From: DASSBQ01 sp035250505
Lineage (GTDB): Bacteria; Nitrospirota; Nitrospiria; Nitrospirales; Nitrospiraceae
Assembly: GCA_035250505.1 (NCBI GenBank)
Contig: DATFFC010000052.1
Span: forward strand, 40,883 to 104,882
Direction: 5' to 3'
DNA: 64,000 bases
The notes beneath the pieces were generated by a model, which worked only from the letters and a program-made list of their open reading frames with translations, was not told the origin of the DNA and did no database searches. Below, piece after piece: positions 17,013-25,509 of the stretch. Both the position numbers and the translations under genes were made by a program. The stretch's first letter is position 1. Each line of letters begins with the position of its first letter.

Positions 17013-18857
17013 TTAGTCAAGCTCAAATTCCTTCTTCCAGTCCGTGTCTCCCACCAACGGTTGTTGCTCGATCTTGTTCAGGACACAGTTCTCCAGCACC
17101 AAGAGATCCATCTCAGTGCGCATGAAACATCGGTAGGCGTCTTCCGGTGTACAGACGATCGGCTCACCACGCACGTTAAACGAGGTGTTCACCAGCACAG
17201 CACATCCGGTTTTCTCCTCAAACGCCTTCAGCAGGCCGTAGTAGCGCGGATTGGTCTCCTGATGGACGGTCTGGACGCGGGCGGAATAGTCCAGATGCGT
17301 CACGGCCGGGATATCGGATCTCGGTACATTCAATCGATCGATGCCCCACAGCTTGTCCTGCGCCGAGGTTTGAGCCAACCGGCGTTTTTCCCGCACCGGT
17401 GCTACGAGCAGCATGTACGGGCTATCAGTGTTCATGTCGAAGTAGTCGGCGACACGGTCCCTCAACACGGAAGGTGCGAATGGGCGAAATGATTCACGAT
17501 ATTTGATCTTTAGGTTCATGACGGATTGCATGGTCGTGTTGCGGGCGTCTCCCAGGATACTACGCCCCCCCAGCGCACGTGGACCGAATTCCATGCGACC
17601 CTGGAGCCATCCCACGACTTTGCCGGCAGCCAATTCTTCTGCGACGCGATTGAATAACAACGGGTCCTCAAGACGGGTATAGGGTGCTTGGATTCCTTTG
17701 AGGAACGCCTCCACCTCATCATTTGAAAACGCCGGCCCAAGATATGATCCTCTAATGCGATCGCCATTCGGGTTTACCGTACGGGGTCGATTCTCAAATT
17801 GATGCCAAGCGGTAAGAGCCGCACCCAGCGCGCCTCCGGCATCGCCGGCCGCCGGTTGAATCCAAATCCCCTTGTACGGGCCCTCGCGGAGGATCCGTCC
17901 GTTGCCCACGCAATTGAGGGCGACCCCGCCTGCCATACACAGATAGTCGACGCGTGTCTCGCGATGCAAGGTTCGCGCGAGGCGCAACATGACTTCCTCC
18001 GTTACCTCCTGAATGGATCGAGCCAGATCCATCTCCCGTTGCGTCAATTTCGATTCCGGCTTTCTCGGGGGACCACCCAGCAATGCGTCGAACTTGCTTC
18101 CCGTCATGGTGAGTCCCGTGCAGTAATTGAAATAGTCCATATTCAAGCGAAACGTGCCGTCAGGCTTGAGATCGAGAAGATGGTCGTAAATAGCTTTGAC
18201 ATACTTGGGCTCGCCGTAAGGGGCCAGGCCCATGACTTTGTATTCGCCGGAATTGACCTTGAATCCCGTGTAGTAGGTGAAGGCGGAATACAGCAGCCCC
18301 AGTGAGTGCGGGAAAGGGATCTCCCACAGCGGCGCCAGTTGATGACCTTGTCCCAACCATGCCGATGTGGTCGCCCATTCTCCTACCCCATCCATGCAGA
18401 GAACAACAGCCGATTCATAGGGCGAGGGGAAAAACGCAGAGGCGGCGTGCGATTCATGATGCTCAGCGAACAATAATTGAGGCAAGGCCTCCTTACTGAC
18501 TCCCGGAGCATGGCGCCCGAATTCCTTCTGCAACAAGCTTTTCAGCAATAGCTTTTCCTTAAGCCATACGGGCATCGCCGCGAGAAATGATTGGATCCCG
18601 CTGGGCGCAAAGGCCAGATAGGTCTCCAGCAGGCGTTCGAACTTCACCAGAGGTTTGTCGTAAAACACTAGGTACCGCACATCAGACAGGCCGATCCGCC
18701 CCTCCCGCAAGCAGTAGTCCACCGCCTTGTGGGGAAAGCCCGGATCATGCTTCTTCCGGGTGAATCGTTCTTCTTGTGCGGCGGCGATAATCTCTCCATC
18801 TCTTACCAGACACGCGGCGCTGTCATGGTAGAACGCAGAAATGCCTAAGATATCCAT
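17013..18857 (-). CDS. Carbamoyltransferase (NodU/CmcH/TobZ family)
   Basis: A full-length 614-residue carbamoyltransferase. The N-terminal Kae1-like domain has ILGISAFYHDSAACLV, EERFTRKKHDPGFP, the metal-binding EHHESHAASAFF, and AGGVALNCVGNG. The C-terminal YrdC-like domain has MEFGPRALGGRSILGD and SFNVRGEPIV. The enzyme uses carbamoyl phosphate and ATP to form carbamoyl-AMP, then carbamoylates a hydroxyl, probably on a sugar of this polysaccharide. Its ATG directly abuts the stop of the upstream GT4 gene, with AGGAGG as ribosome site. SxtJ and DUF5989 proteins, its usual associates, are at 8011-8578. Confidence 0.95.
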   Translation of the reverse strand: MDILGISAFYHDSAACLVRDGEIIAAAQEERFTRKKHDPGFPHKAVDYCLREGRIGLSDVRYLVFYDKPLVKFERLLETYLAFAPSGIQSFLAAMPVWLKEKLLLKSLLQKEFGRHAPGVSKEALPQLLFAEHHESHAASAFFPSPYESAVVLCMDGVGEWATTSAWLGQGHQLAPLWEIPFPHSLGLLYSAFTYYTGFKVNSGEYKVMGLAPYGEPKYVKAIYDHLLDLKPDGTFRLNMDYFNYCTGLTMTGSKFDALLGGPPRKPESKLTQREMDLARSIQEVTEEVMLRLARTLHRETRVDYLCMAGGVALNCVGNGRILREGPYKGIWIQPAAGDAGGALGAALTAWHQFENRPRTVNPNGDRIRGSYLGPAFSNDEVEAFLKGIQAPYTRLEDPLLFNRVAEELAAGKVVGWLQGRMEFGPRALGGRSILGDARNTTMQSVMNLKIKYRESFRPFAPSVLRDRVADYFDMNTDSPYMLLVAPVREKRRLAQTSAQDKLWGIDRLNVPRSDIPAVTHLDYSARVQTVHQETNPRYYGLLKAFEEKTGCAVLVNTSFNVRGEPIVCTPEDAYRCFMRTEMDLLVLENCVLNKIEQQPLVGDTDWKKEFELD

Positions 18858-20018
18858 TCAACGTACCTCCTGACACATGAGTCGCTGCAGATATTGATCG
18901 GCGATGTTGGACCAATTGAAGCGTTCCATCGCCCATTTTTTCGCCGTTTCGCCCAGTTCCCGTCGCCACGCCACATCATCACGAAGCCGTGCCAACGCGT
19001 CGGCAAGAGACTGAGCGTCGTCCGGTCGAACCAGAAGGCCGGTTCGACCATGATGGAGGATGTCGGGTATGCCATCCACATCGGTTGCAATTACCGCCTT
19101 TCCACATGCCATTGCCTCGGCAATGACCAACGGCAAACCTTCAGCTCTGGAAGGTAACACAAAAAACATACAGCCCTTCATCAGGTCAAACACCCGCTCG
19201 TGTGGCTGATCCCCCAGGAAGTGTAACTGTTTATGAACGCCTGCCTGTTTCGCCACCTGAAGCAGGTTGCTTAACTCAGGGCCATCACCTGCGATGACAA
19301 CATTAAGGTCCTCTCCACGGTGTCGCATTAACTTAAGCGCGTCAATGAGAATATCAAAGCCTTTCCGATGAATCAGCCGACCCGCACTGAGGACATATGC
19401 GTCCGGGATTCCCTGAGGAATCGAAGGACCGCGATTGCAATCCGCCCATCGAAGCGGAGCGCCGTTTGGAATCAAACAACTCGCTTTCTTTTTCAGATCA
19501 GGAAAGACGTGAAAGACTTTCTTCAGCAAGCTTTCTGATACAGCGATAATGCAATCCGAGGACTTCAATAGCCAATGCACCAAGCGACGCTCCACCGAAG
19601 ACCAGGTATGGAGTTCGTGTGCATCACTCCCCTGATAGACGACGAGGAGTTTCCAAGAACAGAGCCGGCGCAAAATGCCGAAATAGAAACAGGGTGCCAA
19701 CGGATACTGAATCACCACGCCTTCTATACTCCGTCGCGACAGGAATCGGTACAATCGATACAGCGTCGCGGGCAACATGATGAAGAAGGCAGCGCATGCC
19801 CTTAGCCGATTCACATTCGACACAGGTAGCCGCAAACACATCTCATATACCGGCACACCGTCCCTATCGTTGATCAATGATGGATTATCGCCATTGCCGG
19901 TCACGAGGACCGTCGTTGAGTGTCCTTTATGTAGAAGCTCGCAAGCGAGCATACCAACGGCAGACGTTACTCCGCCCGTGTAAGTCAAATCCCATGGACT
20001 AACGATCAGGATGTTCAT
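18858..20018 (-). CDS. Glycosyltransferase family 4
   Basis: A 386-residue GT4 protein. The N-terminus NILIVSPWDLTYTGGVTSAVGMLA contains the glycine-rich acceptor-domain loop. Later come VVYQGSDAHELHTWS, LSAGRLIHRKGFDILIDAL and the EX7E block EGLPLVIAEAMACGKAVIATDVDG. The ATG shares one base with the stop of the upstream GT2 gene (TGATG), so the two are translationally coupled. A cytoplasmic-face enzyme assembling the repeat unit; sugar and linkage unknown. Confidence 0.92.
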   Translation of the reverse strand: MNILIVSPWDLTYTGGVTSAVGMLACELLHKGHSTTVLVTGNGDNPSLINDRDGVPVYEMCLRLPVSNVNRLRACAAFFIMLPATLYRLYRFLSRRSIEGVVIQYPLAPCFYFGILRRLCSWKLLVVYQGSDAHELHTWSSVERRLVHWLLKSSDCIIAVSESLLKKVFHVFPDLKKKASCLIPNGAPLRWADCNRGPSIPQGIPDAYVLSAGRLIHRKGFDILIDALKLMRHRGEDLNVVIAGDGPELSNLLQVAKQAGVHKQLHFLGDQPHERVFDLMKGCMFFVLPSRAEGLPLVIAEAMACGKAVIATDVDGIPDILHHGRTGLLVRPDDAQSLADALARLRDDVAWRRELGETAKKWAMERFNWSNIADQYLQRLMCQEVR

Positions 20019-20968
20019 CAATGCCGCTCAGTAGATCGCCCGGTGAGCACAGAGCGTCTGTTCTGAAGCGATGGACGCAGGTAAGCTTTTGCCAGATCGA
20101 GGTATAAACCAAACTGAAAGGGAGATTGCTGGATGAGGCCGGCAATTCGCCGCCGGGCAGAAGTCCCTCGGCCTTCTATGCTGTCGATATAAGCCAACTC
20201 CCGCTCCGTATTCCGCAGGCGTTCTTCCGCGATACGGAGGGCCTTAGTATCGCCCCCGTTTTCAAGAATGGTTTCTTTCAGCAAACGGCTATAAATTGCT
20301 TCGTAATCTTCCAATAGACGTTTCGGGTTGCCCATAAGGCTACCGCTTCTCCATCTGTACTTGCCTAATGGCTCCGCAATATACCCGACCACCCATCCTT
20401 CAAGGACGATCCGTATCCAGTGCATGTAGTCTTGTGCCACAGGCAGCCGTTCATCGAAACCCCCTATCTTATCGATACAGCTTCGTCGTTCCAGTACAGT
20501 GAGAGTTTGGATGTGCGATCGCTGCAATAGGTCGTATCGGCAGTCGCCTTGCGGCACTGGCCTGCGAGTGTCTGCGTTGAATTGCATATGAATAATCTGA
20601 TCATGCTCGTCGATCACACTGACTTCACTATGTACAAAGCCGCAGTCAGCATGGGCATCAAGAAATGCCGTTTGGCGATCCAGCTTCTGCTCATACCACA
20701 TATCATCCGCATCAAGATATGCTATGAACTCACCGGTCGCGAGACCAAGTCCATGGTTGCGCGCGGCGGAGACTCCCCTATTTGTTTGATAGACATATCT
20801 AATCTTGTCCCCGTAACCGCCAAGGACATCCGCGGTGTTGTCGCTCGATCCATCATCGATCACGATAACTTCATAGTCCCGATAAGTCTGAGCCAAAACA
20901 CTGTTGACCGCCTTACCAACGTAGGAGGCGCAATTAAATGTCGGGATGATGACGGAAACTCTGGGCAC
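20018..20968 (-). CDS. Glycosyltransferase family 2
   Basis: A soluble GT2 of 316 residues. It opens RVSVIIPTFNCASYVGKAVNSVL, then IVIDDGSSDNT, and the DXD-type metal motif lies in AYLDADDMWYEQKLD. The start is GTG preceded by a G-rich ribosome site. The C-terminal third lacks membrane helices, unlike the GT2 at 8633-9778. Coupled by a 1-bp overlap to the following GT4 gene. Specificity is not predictable. Confidence 0.92.
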   Translation of the reverse strand: MPRVSVIIPTFNCASYVGKAVNSVLAQTYRDYEVIVIDDGSSDNTADVLGGYGDKIRYVYQTNRGVSAARNHGLGLATGEFIAYLDADDMWYEQKLDRQTAFLDAHADCGFVHSEVSVIDEHDQIIHMQFNADTRRPVPQGDCRYDLLQRSHIQTLTVLERRSCIDKIGGFDERLPVAQDYMHWIRIVLEGWVVGYIAEPLGKYRWRSGSLMGNPKRLLEDYEAIYSRLLKETILENGGDTKALRIAEERLRNTERELAYIDSIEGRGTSARRRIAGLIQQSPFQFGLYLDLAKAYLRPSLQNRRSVLTGRSTERH

Positions 20969-21014
20969 AGGTCCCCCCTACGAATTCACCAAGTCCCTAT
21001 GGGCTTGCATAGAT

Positions 21015-22232
21015 TCATCGCGGTTGGAACATGACCAAGGTTTGATCTATGGCTTTGTCCCAGGAGAACCAATCCTCGCCAAGCTTCTCAACCCCTTCTT
21101 TTAAACGTCGATGGAGTGCTCGGTCATCCATAAGTTGCAAAATGGATCGTGCAATGGCTTGGCTGTCTTCCGGTTCACACAAAAGGATGTTTGAGCCATC
21201 GATAAATGCGCTGTCCGGCAAAGGGCCGCGGGTGCCGATAATCGGCAAGCCATGGGCCGCAATTGAGGCGAGGGAACTGTTGTTAAGTTGAACCCCCTGG
21301 AGAAACGGCAAGACCGCGATATCCGCCGCATGCAAGTAAAGAGACCCTTCTTCTTCGTCGGATTTGACCGGGCCGGTCCATATTACGTTCTGCTCAATAT
21401 GGAGCAGGCGTGCCATCTCCTGCATTCGTTCAAAGTAATCGGCACTTCCCTCCACTTTGAGACCGACCTTGCCTCCAATAAACAGCAACTTCACGTTCTT
21501 GCGTTCAGCCTGCACGAGCTTGAAGGCCTGCAGCAAAAATTCGATGCCCTTTGTCCGGTACAGGTAACCGAAGAACGCGATTACAAAGTGCTCTTCTTTC
21601 AGACCAAGCTTTCCACGCCCTCGCTGTCGCGCGGCCTCCTTCCTTGGGACAACACACATATTGGGAGGAGGAGGTATTATGCGGATCTTGGCCCGTACCG
21701 CCGGCCATTCCTCCGTCAACTTTTCCCGGTGACGTTCGCACAGCGCAATGATGTAGTCACTATCGCGCAGCAACGTCCCGGAACTGTACGCCACATCCTT
21801 GCCTCCGGCCCACATCCCTACTAACCTCCGAAATATACGAGCCGTCAAAGAGGTCTTCGATGGATCGGCTCCAACAAACGCACTTTCATAGCGCGTCACG
21901 ACGGGTATCTTAGGAAACAGGCTCTTAATGACGGTGACGGCGAAGGTGATCATCGGGTGAAAGTTGTACATCAGGCCGATATACATTACGTAGACCGCTT
22001 GAGGGGCACACCGCTTAATGAAGGAGCGCAGTTTGACTAACTCCCACCATGACCATTCCCGCATGATGGGATGTACCTGTATGCGTGGATCAGCGCTTGC
22101 TTCATTGCCGCATGAAGTCAGCACATGGATTTCCATCCCCCGCTCGGCGAGGTGCCTGCATAAATGATATGCATTGGTCGCTTCCCCAGCCTGCATGGGC
22201 GGGTAAGCTGCGGAGATCACAAGAATTTTCAT
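21015..22232 (-). CDS. Glycosyltransferase family 4
   Basis: The protein begins MKILVISAAYPPMQAGEATNAYHL, a GT4 N-domain, and includes FGYLYRTKGIEFLLQAFKLV, LPFLQGVQLNNSSLA and EDSQAIARSILQLM. The canonical EX7E block is weak here: the stretch around GVQLNNSSLASIAAHGLPII occupies that place, so the catalytic glutamate pair is altered. This resembles some WcaI-like or atypical GT4 members. Start ATG 22232 is preferred to a longer start at 22289 that adds a non-conserved extension. About 405 residues. Confidence 0.85.
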   Translation of the reverse strand: MKILVISAAYPPMQAGEATNAYHLCRHLAERGMEIHVLTSCGNEASADPRIQVHPIMREWSWWELVKLRSFIKRCAPQAVYVMYIGLMYNFHPMITFAVTVIKSLFPKIPVVTRYESAFVGADPSKTSLTARIFRRLVGMWAGGKDVAYSSGTLLRDSDYIIALCERHREKLTEEWPAVRAKIRIIPPPPNMCVVPRKEAARQRGRGKLGLKEEHFVIAFFGYLYRTKGIEFLLQAFKLVQAERKNVKLLFIGGKVGLKVEGSADYFERMQEMARLLHIEQNVIWTGPVKSDEEEGSLYLHAADIAVLPFLQGVQLNNSSLASIAAHGLPIIGTRGPLPDSAFIDGSNILLCEPEDSQAIARSILQLMDDRALHRRLKEGVEKLGEDWFSWDKAIDQTLVMFQPR

Positions 22233-22255
22233 AAATGGGAGGCCGCCTCTTTTCG

Positions 22256-23320
22256 TTAACTCCGAGAAAGAGAAGGCCGGGTAATCCACGCGCGATGAAT
22301 CTCGTTAAAAATTGTTTGAAGATCCTTCGTAATGTTCCAGTTCGGGTAGTGTGCCCTCATCTTCGAAAGATCGCTGATATAACATATATGGTCCCCTTCC
22401 CGATTCTTGTCGACATACCGGTGGCTGCTCGGTTTCCCTGAAATCGAGTGAATGATGTCGAAGGCTTCAAGGATTGAGCAGCTATTCCGGCGTCCGCCGC
22501 CCAAATTGTACACCTCCCCACATCGAGGAGCCTGAACGAATTCATCGATAAAGCGGGCCACATCGTATGAGTGAATGTTGTCTCGCACTTGCTTGCCTTT
22601 GTATCCATAGACGCAGTATTCGCGTCCCTCCAGGTTGCATTTGATCAAATAGCTTAAGAAGCCATGTAACTCGACCCCGGAATGATTGGGACCGGTCAAA
22701 CACCCGCCTCGCAGACAGCATGTTTTCATGCCAAAGTATCGTCCGTATTCTTGTACCATGACGTCGGCGGCGACTTTTGAAGCCCCAAACAGAGAATGTT
22801 TGGATTGGTCGATGCGCATGCTCTCATCGATGCCTTCGAGACGTTCCGGATCCGCGTAATCCCAACGCTTGCTCTGCTCCACGAGCGCCAATTCGTTCGG
22901 TGCATCACCGTACACCTTATTGGTAGACATATGGACAAATACCGCATCGGGAACGTACGCCCGTGCAGCTTCCAGCAAATTCATGGTCCCTACGGCATTC
23001 GTATCGAAGTCATCAAATGGAATCTTTGCGGCCAAGTCATGAGAAGGTTGGGCGGCAGTGTGCACGATGACTTCAGGCGATAACTCCTGCATGAGCGCAA
23101 GTACACCCTTCCGATCCCTGATATCCAATTCGTGATGCCGAAACTCTTTCAGCTCGGCCTCCAAGCGGTGTTGGTTCCATCTGGTATCACCGGTCGGCCC
23201 AAAAAAGGCCGCACGGCTATTGTTATCCACACCATGGACTTGCCATCCATTCGAACAGAAGTAGGCACACACTTCCGAACCGATAAGTCCCGATGAACCC
23301 GTCACTAGCATACGTCTCAT
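22256..23320 (-). CDS. CDP-paratose 2-epimerase-like SDR
   Basis: The extended SDR begins MLVTGSSGLIGSEVCAYF and has VHGVDNNSRAAFFGPTGDT, the pattern of CDP-paratose 2-epimerase (tyvelose epimerase)-like proteins. HMSTNKVYGD is followed by HSLFGASKVAAD: the position of the usual catalytic tyrosine (YxxxK) is Phe178, with Lys182 kept. RGGCLTGPNHSG follows. Length is 354 residues, with an AGGAG ribosome site. A 2-epimerase on a CDP-sugar would fit the RfbF gene at 34005-34775, but the Tyr-to-Phe change makes the exact reaction uncertain. Confidence 0.82.
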   Translation of the reverse strand: MRRMLVTGSSGLIGSEVCAYFCSNGWQVHGVDNNSRAAFFGPTGDTRWNQHRLEAELKEFRHHELDIRDRKGVLALMQELSPEVIVHTAAQPSHDLAAKIPFDDFDTNAVGTMNLLEAARAYVPDAVFVHMSTNKVYGDAPNELALVEQSKRWDYADPERLEGIDESMRIDQSKHSLFGASKVAADVMVQEYGRYFGMKTCCLRGGCLTGPNHSGVELHGFLSYLIKCNLEGREYCVYGYKGKQVRDNIHSYDVARFIDEFVQAPRCGEVYNLGGGRRNSCSILEAFDIIHSISGKPSSHRYVDKNREGDHICYISDLSKMRAHYPNWNITKDLQTIFNEIHRAWITRPSLSRS

Positions 23321-23500
23321 GGCACTATGCTCCTGAATTTACGCTCCAATATGGCGATACGCCCACTTTGCTGTTGAGGGCCGCTCACACCGGCATCTTG
23401 CGCTGCGTCAGAATTGCACAACCGGTGTTTCAAACAATCATGACTCACCGGCAACATATTAGATTCTTAATGATACGAAAATTGCGGGCGTCACCGTCGA
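23321..23500. other. Non-coding gap with a long-range inverted repeat
   Basis: About 180 bp without a supported gene separate the SDR and DUF5672 genes. An inverted repeat (ACACCGG at 23387-23393, CCGGTGT at 23422-23428) encloses 28 nt. No U-tract follows on the minus strand, so it does not look like an intrinsic terminator. Plus-strand frames here lack a ribosome site and family features. Confidence 0.35.
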
Positions 23501-24412
23501 CTAAGGAAGCAGAAACGGTTCCCAGAAACCCCGGTCATATCGTGTCCACGCGTGACACCCGAACGGCAGTTTACGCTGGTTCAGTTCATAGCAGAGCCTT
23601 GGAGCCACTTCAAAAGCAAACCGAAGGCCCACCTCGAAGGACGCCACCTTCAGCTCAGGATAGTAATGAATGGCTCGATCCGACCAGAAGTGATCTTCAT
23701 TTCTGGTCCCATCGCCGCGCAGATGCCACTGCGCCATTTCATGTCTGGCGTTATTGAATGGCAAGAGTCGTTTTGCAAACTTTCGAGGCCAATTCAGCAT
23801 CCGGACATGCGCAGGCTTATCGGCATACAAGGCGTGCCAATACTCATTTGGATGAACCCAATATCTCTCGGAATGGAAGACTTTTAGGAAGGTGCTGATC
23901 TTTCGCAGCGACAACCCGCCGTTGCCAACACGGGGCCGCCTGACCCAGGGGCTGTCATCGCAGGGAAACCAAGGCGGCCCGATATAATCAAGGTCTGTCT
24001 CGCACCATTCCAGCAACTGATCGGAAAACACAAGAGCGTCCAAATGATAGATCAAAAGATACTTGTACTCCTGAAAAGCCCGGTAGAAGTCTTCGGTCAG
24101 CATTAATCTCGTATAGGCTTCGACGCTTCCAAAATATTGATTACCGAAAGGTTTGCGCATGCAGCCGGGGAGGTTCACATCAAGAGTTTCAGGCACGACG
24201 AGATACTTGTCGAAAGCCTTTAGATAGTGCGACAGGTGTTTGAATGAGACCTGCTCGTCGGCAGTCAACTCTTTACGATTGTGCATTGGTATTGCTATCG
24301 CCACGGACTTGGACGGCGACAAGTTCTTGAGAGCTTCTTTCTTTCCGATCGTCATGATTGACTTCGTTCTTGCAACGATCAAGTGATTGAAACCCATCGC
24401 CTCAACCGACAC
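23501..24412 (-). CDS. DUF5672 family protein
   Basis: A protein of about 300 residues matching the DUF5672 pattern: VAIAIPMHNRKELTADEQ, FDKYLVVPETLDVNLPG, YLLIYHLDALVFSDQLLEW, and IGPPWFPCDD with VGNGGLSLRK. The LDALVF and GNGGLSLR segments look like the metal-binding and acceptor elements of GT-A glycosyltransferases, and DUF5672 proteins are usually found in glycan loci, so a glycosyltransferase role is reasonable but unproven. The start is uncertain (GTG 24412, ATG 24397 or ATG 24355). The gene is bounded by unusually long gaps of 180 and 128 bp. Confidence 0.78.
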   Translation of the reverse strand: MSVEAMGFNHLIVARTKSIMTIGKKEALKNLSPSKSVAIAIPMHNRKELTADEQVSFKHLSHYLKAFDKYLVVPETLDVNLPGCMRKPFGNQYFGSVEAYTRLMLTEDFYRAFQEYKYLLIYHLDALVFSDQLLEWCETDLDYIGPPWFPCDDSPWVRRPRVGNGGLSLRKISTFLKVFHSERYWVHPNEYWHALYADKPAHVRMLNWPRKFAKRLLPFNNARHEMAQWHLRGDGTRNEDHFWSDRAIHYYPELKVASFEVGLRFAFEVAPRLCYELNQRKLPFGCHAWTRYDRGFWEPFLLP

Positions 24413-24514
24413 AGGTTCGTACCTTCTCCACTCCTACGGGGTGACATTGAAGATGCTGACTAAGGGGAGCATTCGCCATTCCGTAAACAATGAACTAATG
24501 ACCTAAGAGGACAG

Positions 24515-24539
24515 CCGCCAAAGTCCGGAACGCTGGCGG
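24515..24539 (-). terminator. Possible weak hairpin after the nucleotidyltransferase gene
   Basis: CCGCCA and TGGCGG form a 6-bp inverted repeat with a 13-nt loop directly after the stop codon at 24541. There is no run of U on the minus-strand transcript, so termination would be weak or Rho-dependent at best. Listed because it sits in one of the few gaps of the gene run. Confidence 0.25.
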
Positions 24540-24540
24540 T

Positions 24541-25398
24541 TTAAGACGATACGGAGGTTCCCTCCGACAAAACCGTTTGTAAGGCCTTTCTGAGCCCGTG
24601 GGGAGTTCCTATGTCAATGTATGAGCCGGTCGAGATTGTGACGCTTTGGATGTGCAGTCCGTGCTGAAGCCCCGCCTTGAGCACATGGCCGACGGACATC
24701 TCCTCGACGGATGAAGCCTCTTTGTCGGCTACATCTCGAAATGCGGCATCCTTGACCATAGGACCGCCTTGTAAGTAGTCATGCATGAATCTGGTGAATG
24801 CCGTCGACCATGCAGCACAGATCCATGCAAAGCGCAAATCCGTTCGATCAGGTTTAAGATCAATGGCGACGACCCTTCCGTCCTCCTCGGTCTGAACCAT
24901 ATCCATTTGCCGATAGTCACGAGTAGGAAAAAGGCCTAGAACCACATCAGCTCGGGTCGTCTTGTGTTTTTCGAGCAAGTGTATGAAGACATCGTCCGGC
25001 TGAAACAGAATATCCGGAAACCCAAACACTACTCGGGCATGTTGGACGAATGGAAAGGCTTGGTCTACCGAATGGGGAGGCCCTAATGAGCTCTCCACCA
25101 ACAGATAGGCAAGATTCATATCCACGAATGAACCACTTCCGCAATATTCGGGAATATCCCATTTTCCATGTCGGAGAATGATGAATGCTTTTTTGGCGCC
25201 CCCTAATCTCATCTTTTCCAGCAAATAATGACAGACGACCTTCGGCCGGACACCACCTGCCTTGTCGAGATGTGCCAATCCGAGCGGAAATATCTCCTTA
25301 CTGCAGGGCAATGGTGTTATGCGCGCAGCCCTTCCTGCGGAAGGAATTACCGCGATAATTTCGCAGAGATCCATATCGCTCGCGGGTGTATAAGCCAT
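24541..25398 (-). CDS. Sugar nucleotidyltransferase (RmlA/GalU-like fold)
   Basis: The N-terminus IAVIPSAGRAARITPLPCSKEIFPLG aligns with the nucleotide-binding signature of sugar-1-phosphate nucleotidyltransferases (GxGxR...PK), but with AGRAAR instead of GxGTR and SKE in place of PK. ARVVFGFPDILFQPDD supplies the metal-binding aspartate, and GSYIDIGTPHGLRKAL closes the domain. It would activate a sugar phosphate as an NDP-sugar; base and sugar are not predictable. It is the second nucleotidyltransferase in the locus besides RfbF. Start may also be ATG 25374. Confidence 0.8.
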   Translation of the reverse strand: MAYTPASDMDLCEIIAVIPSAGRAARITPLPCSKEIFPLGLAHLDKAGGVRPKVVCHYLLEKMRLGGAKKAFIILRHGKWDIPEYCGSGSFVDMNLAYLLVESSLGPPHSVDQAFPFVQHARVVFGFPDILFQPDDVFIHLLEKHKTTRADVVLGLFPTRDYRQMDMVQTEEDGRVVAIDLKPDRTDLRFAWICAAWSTAFTRFMHDYLQGGPMVKDAAFRDVADKEASSVEEMSVGHVLKAGLQHGLHIQSVTISTGSYIDIGTPHGLRKALQTVLSEGTSVSS

Positions 25399-25509
25399 GG
25401 ACGTAAGGAATGGGATTTTTGAATCCCAGCCTTAACCCTTAAAAAACCTGATGCTTCAGGATCTGTTTAGTCAAGGAGGCACAGTGATTACTGGACGGCA
25501 ACGACGATC

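Noticed and set aside
17566..17572. C7 tract in the carbamoyltransferase gene as a phase-variation site
   Set aside because: It is short and lies in a conserved catalytic block (FGPRALGGRSIL), where codon choice alone explains it.
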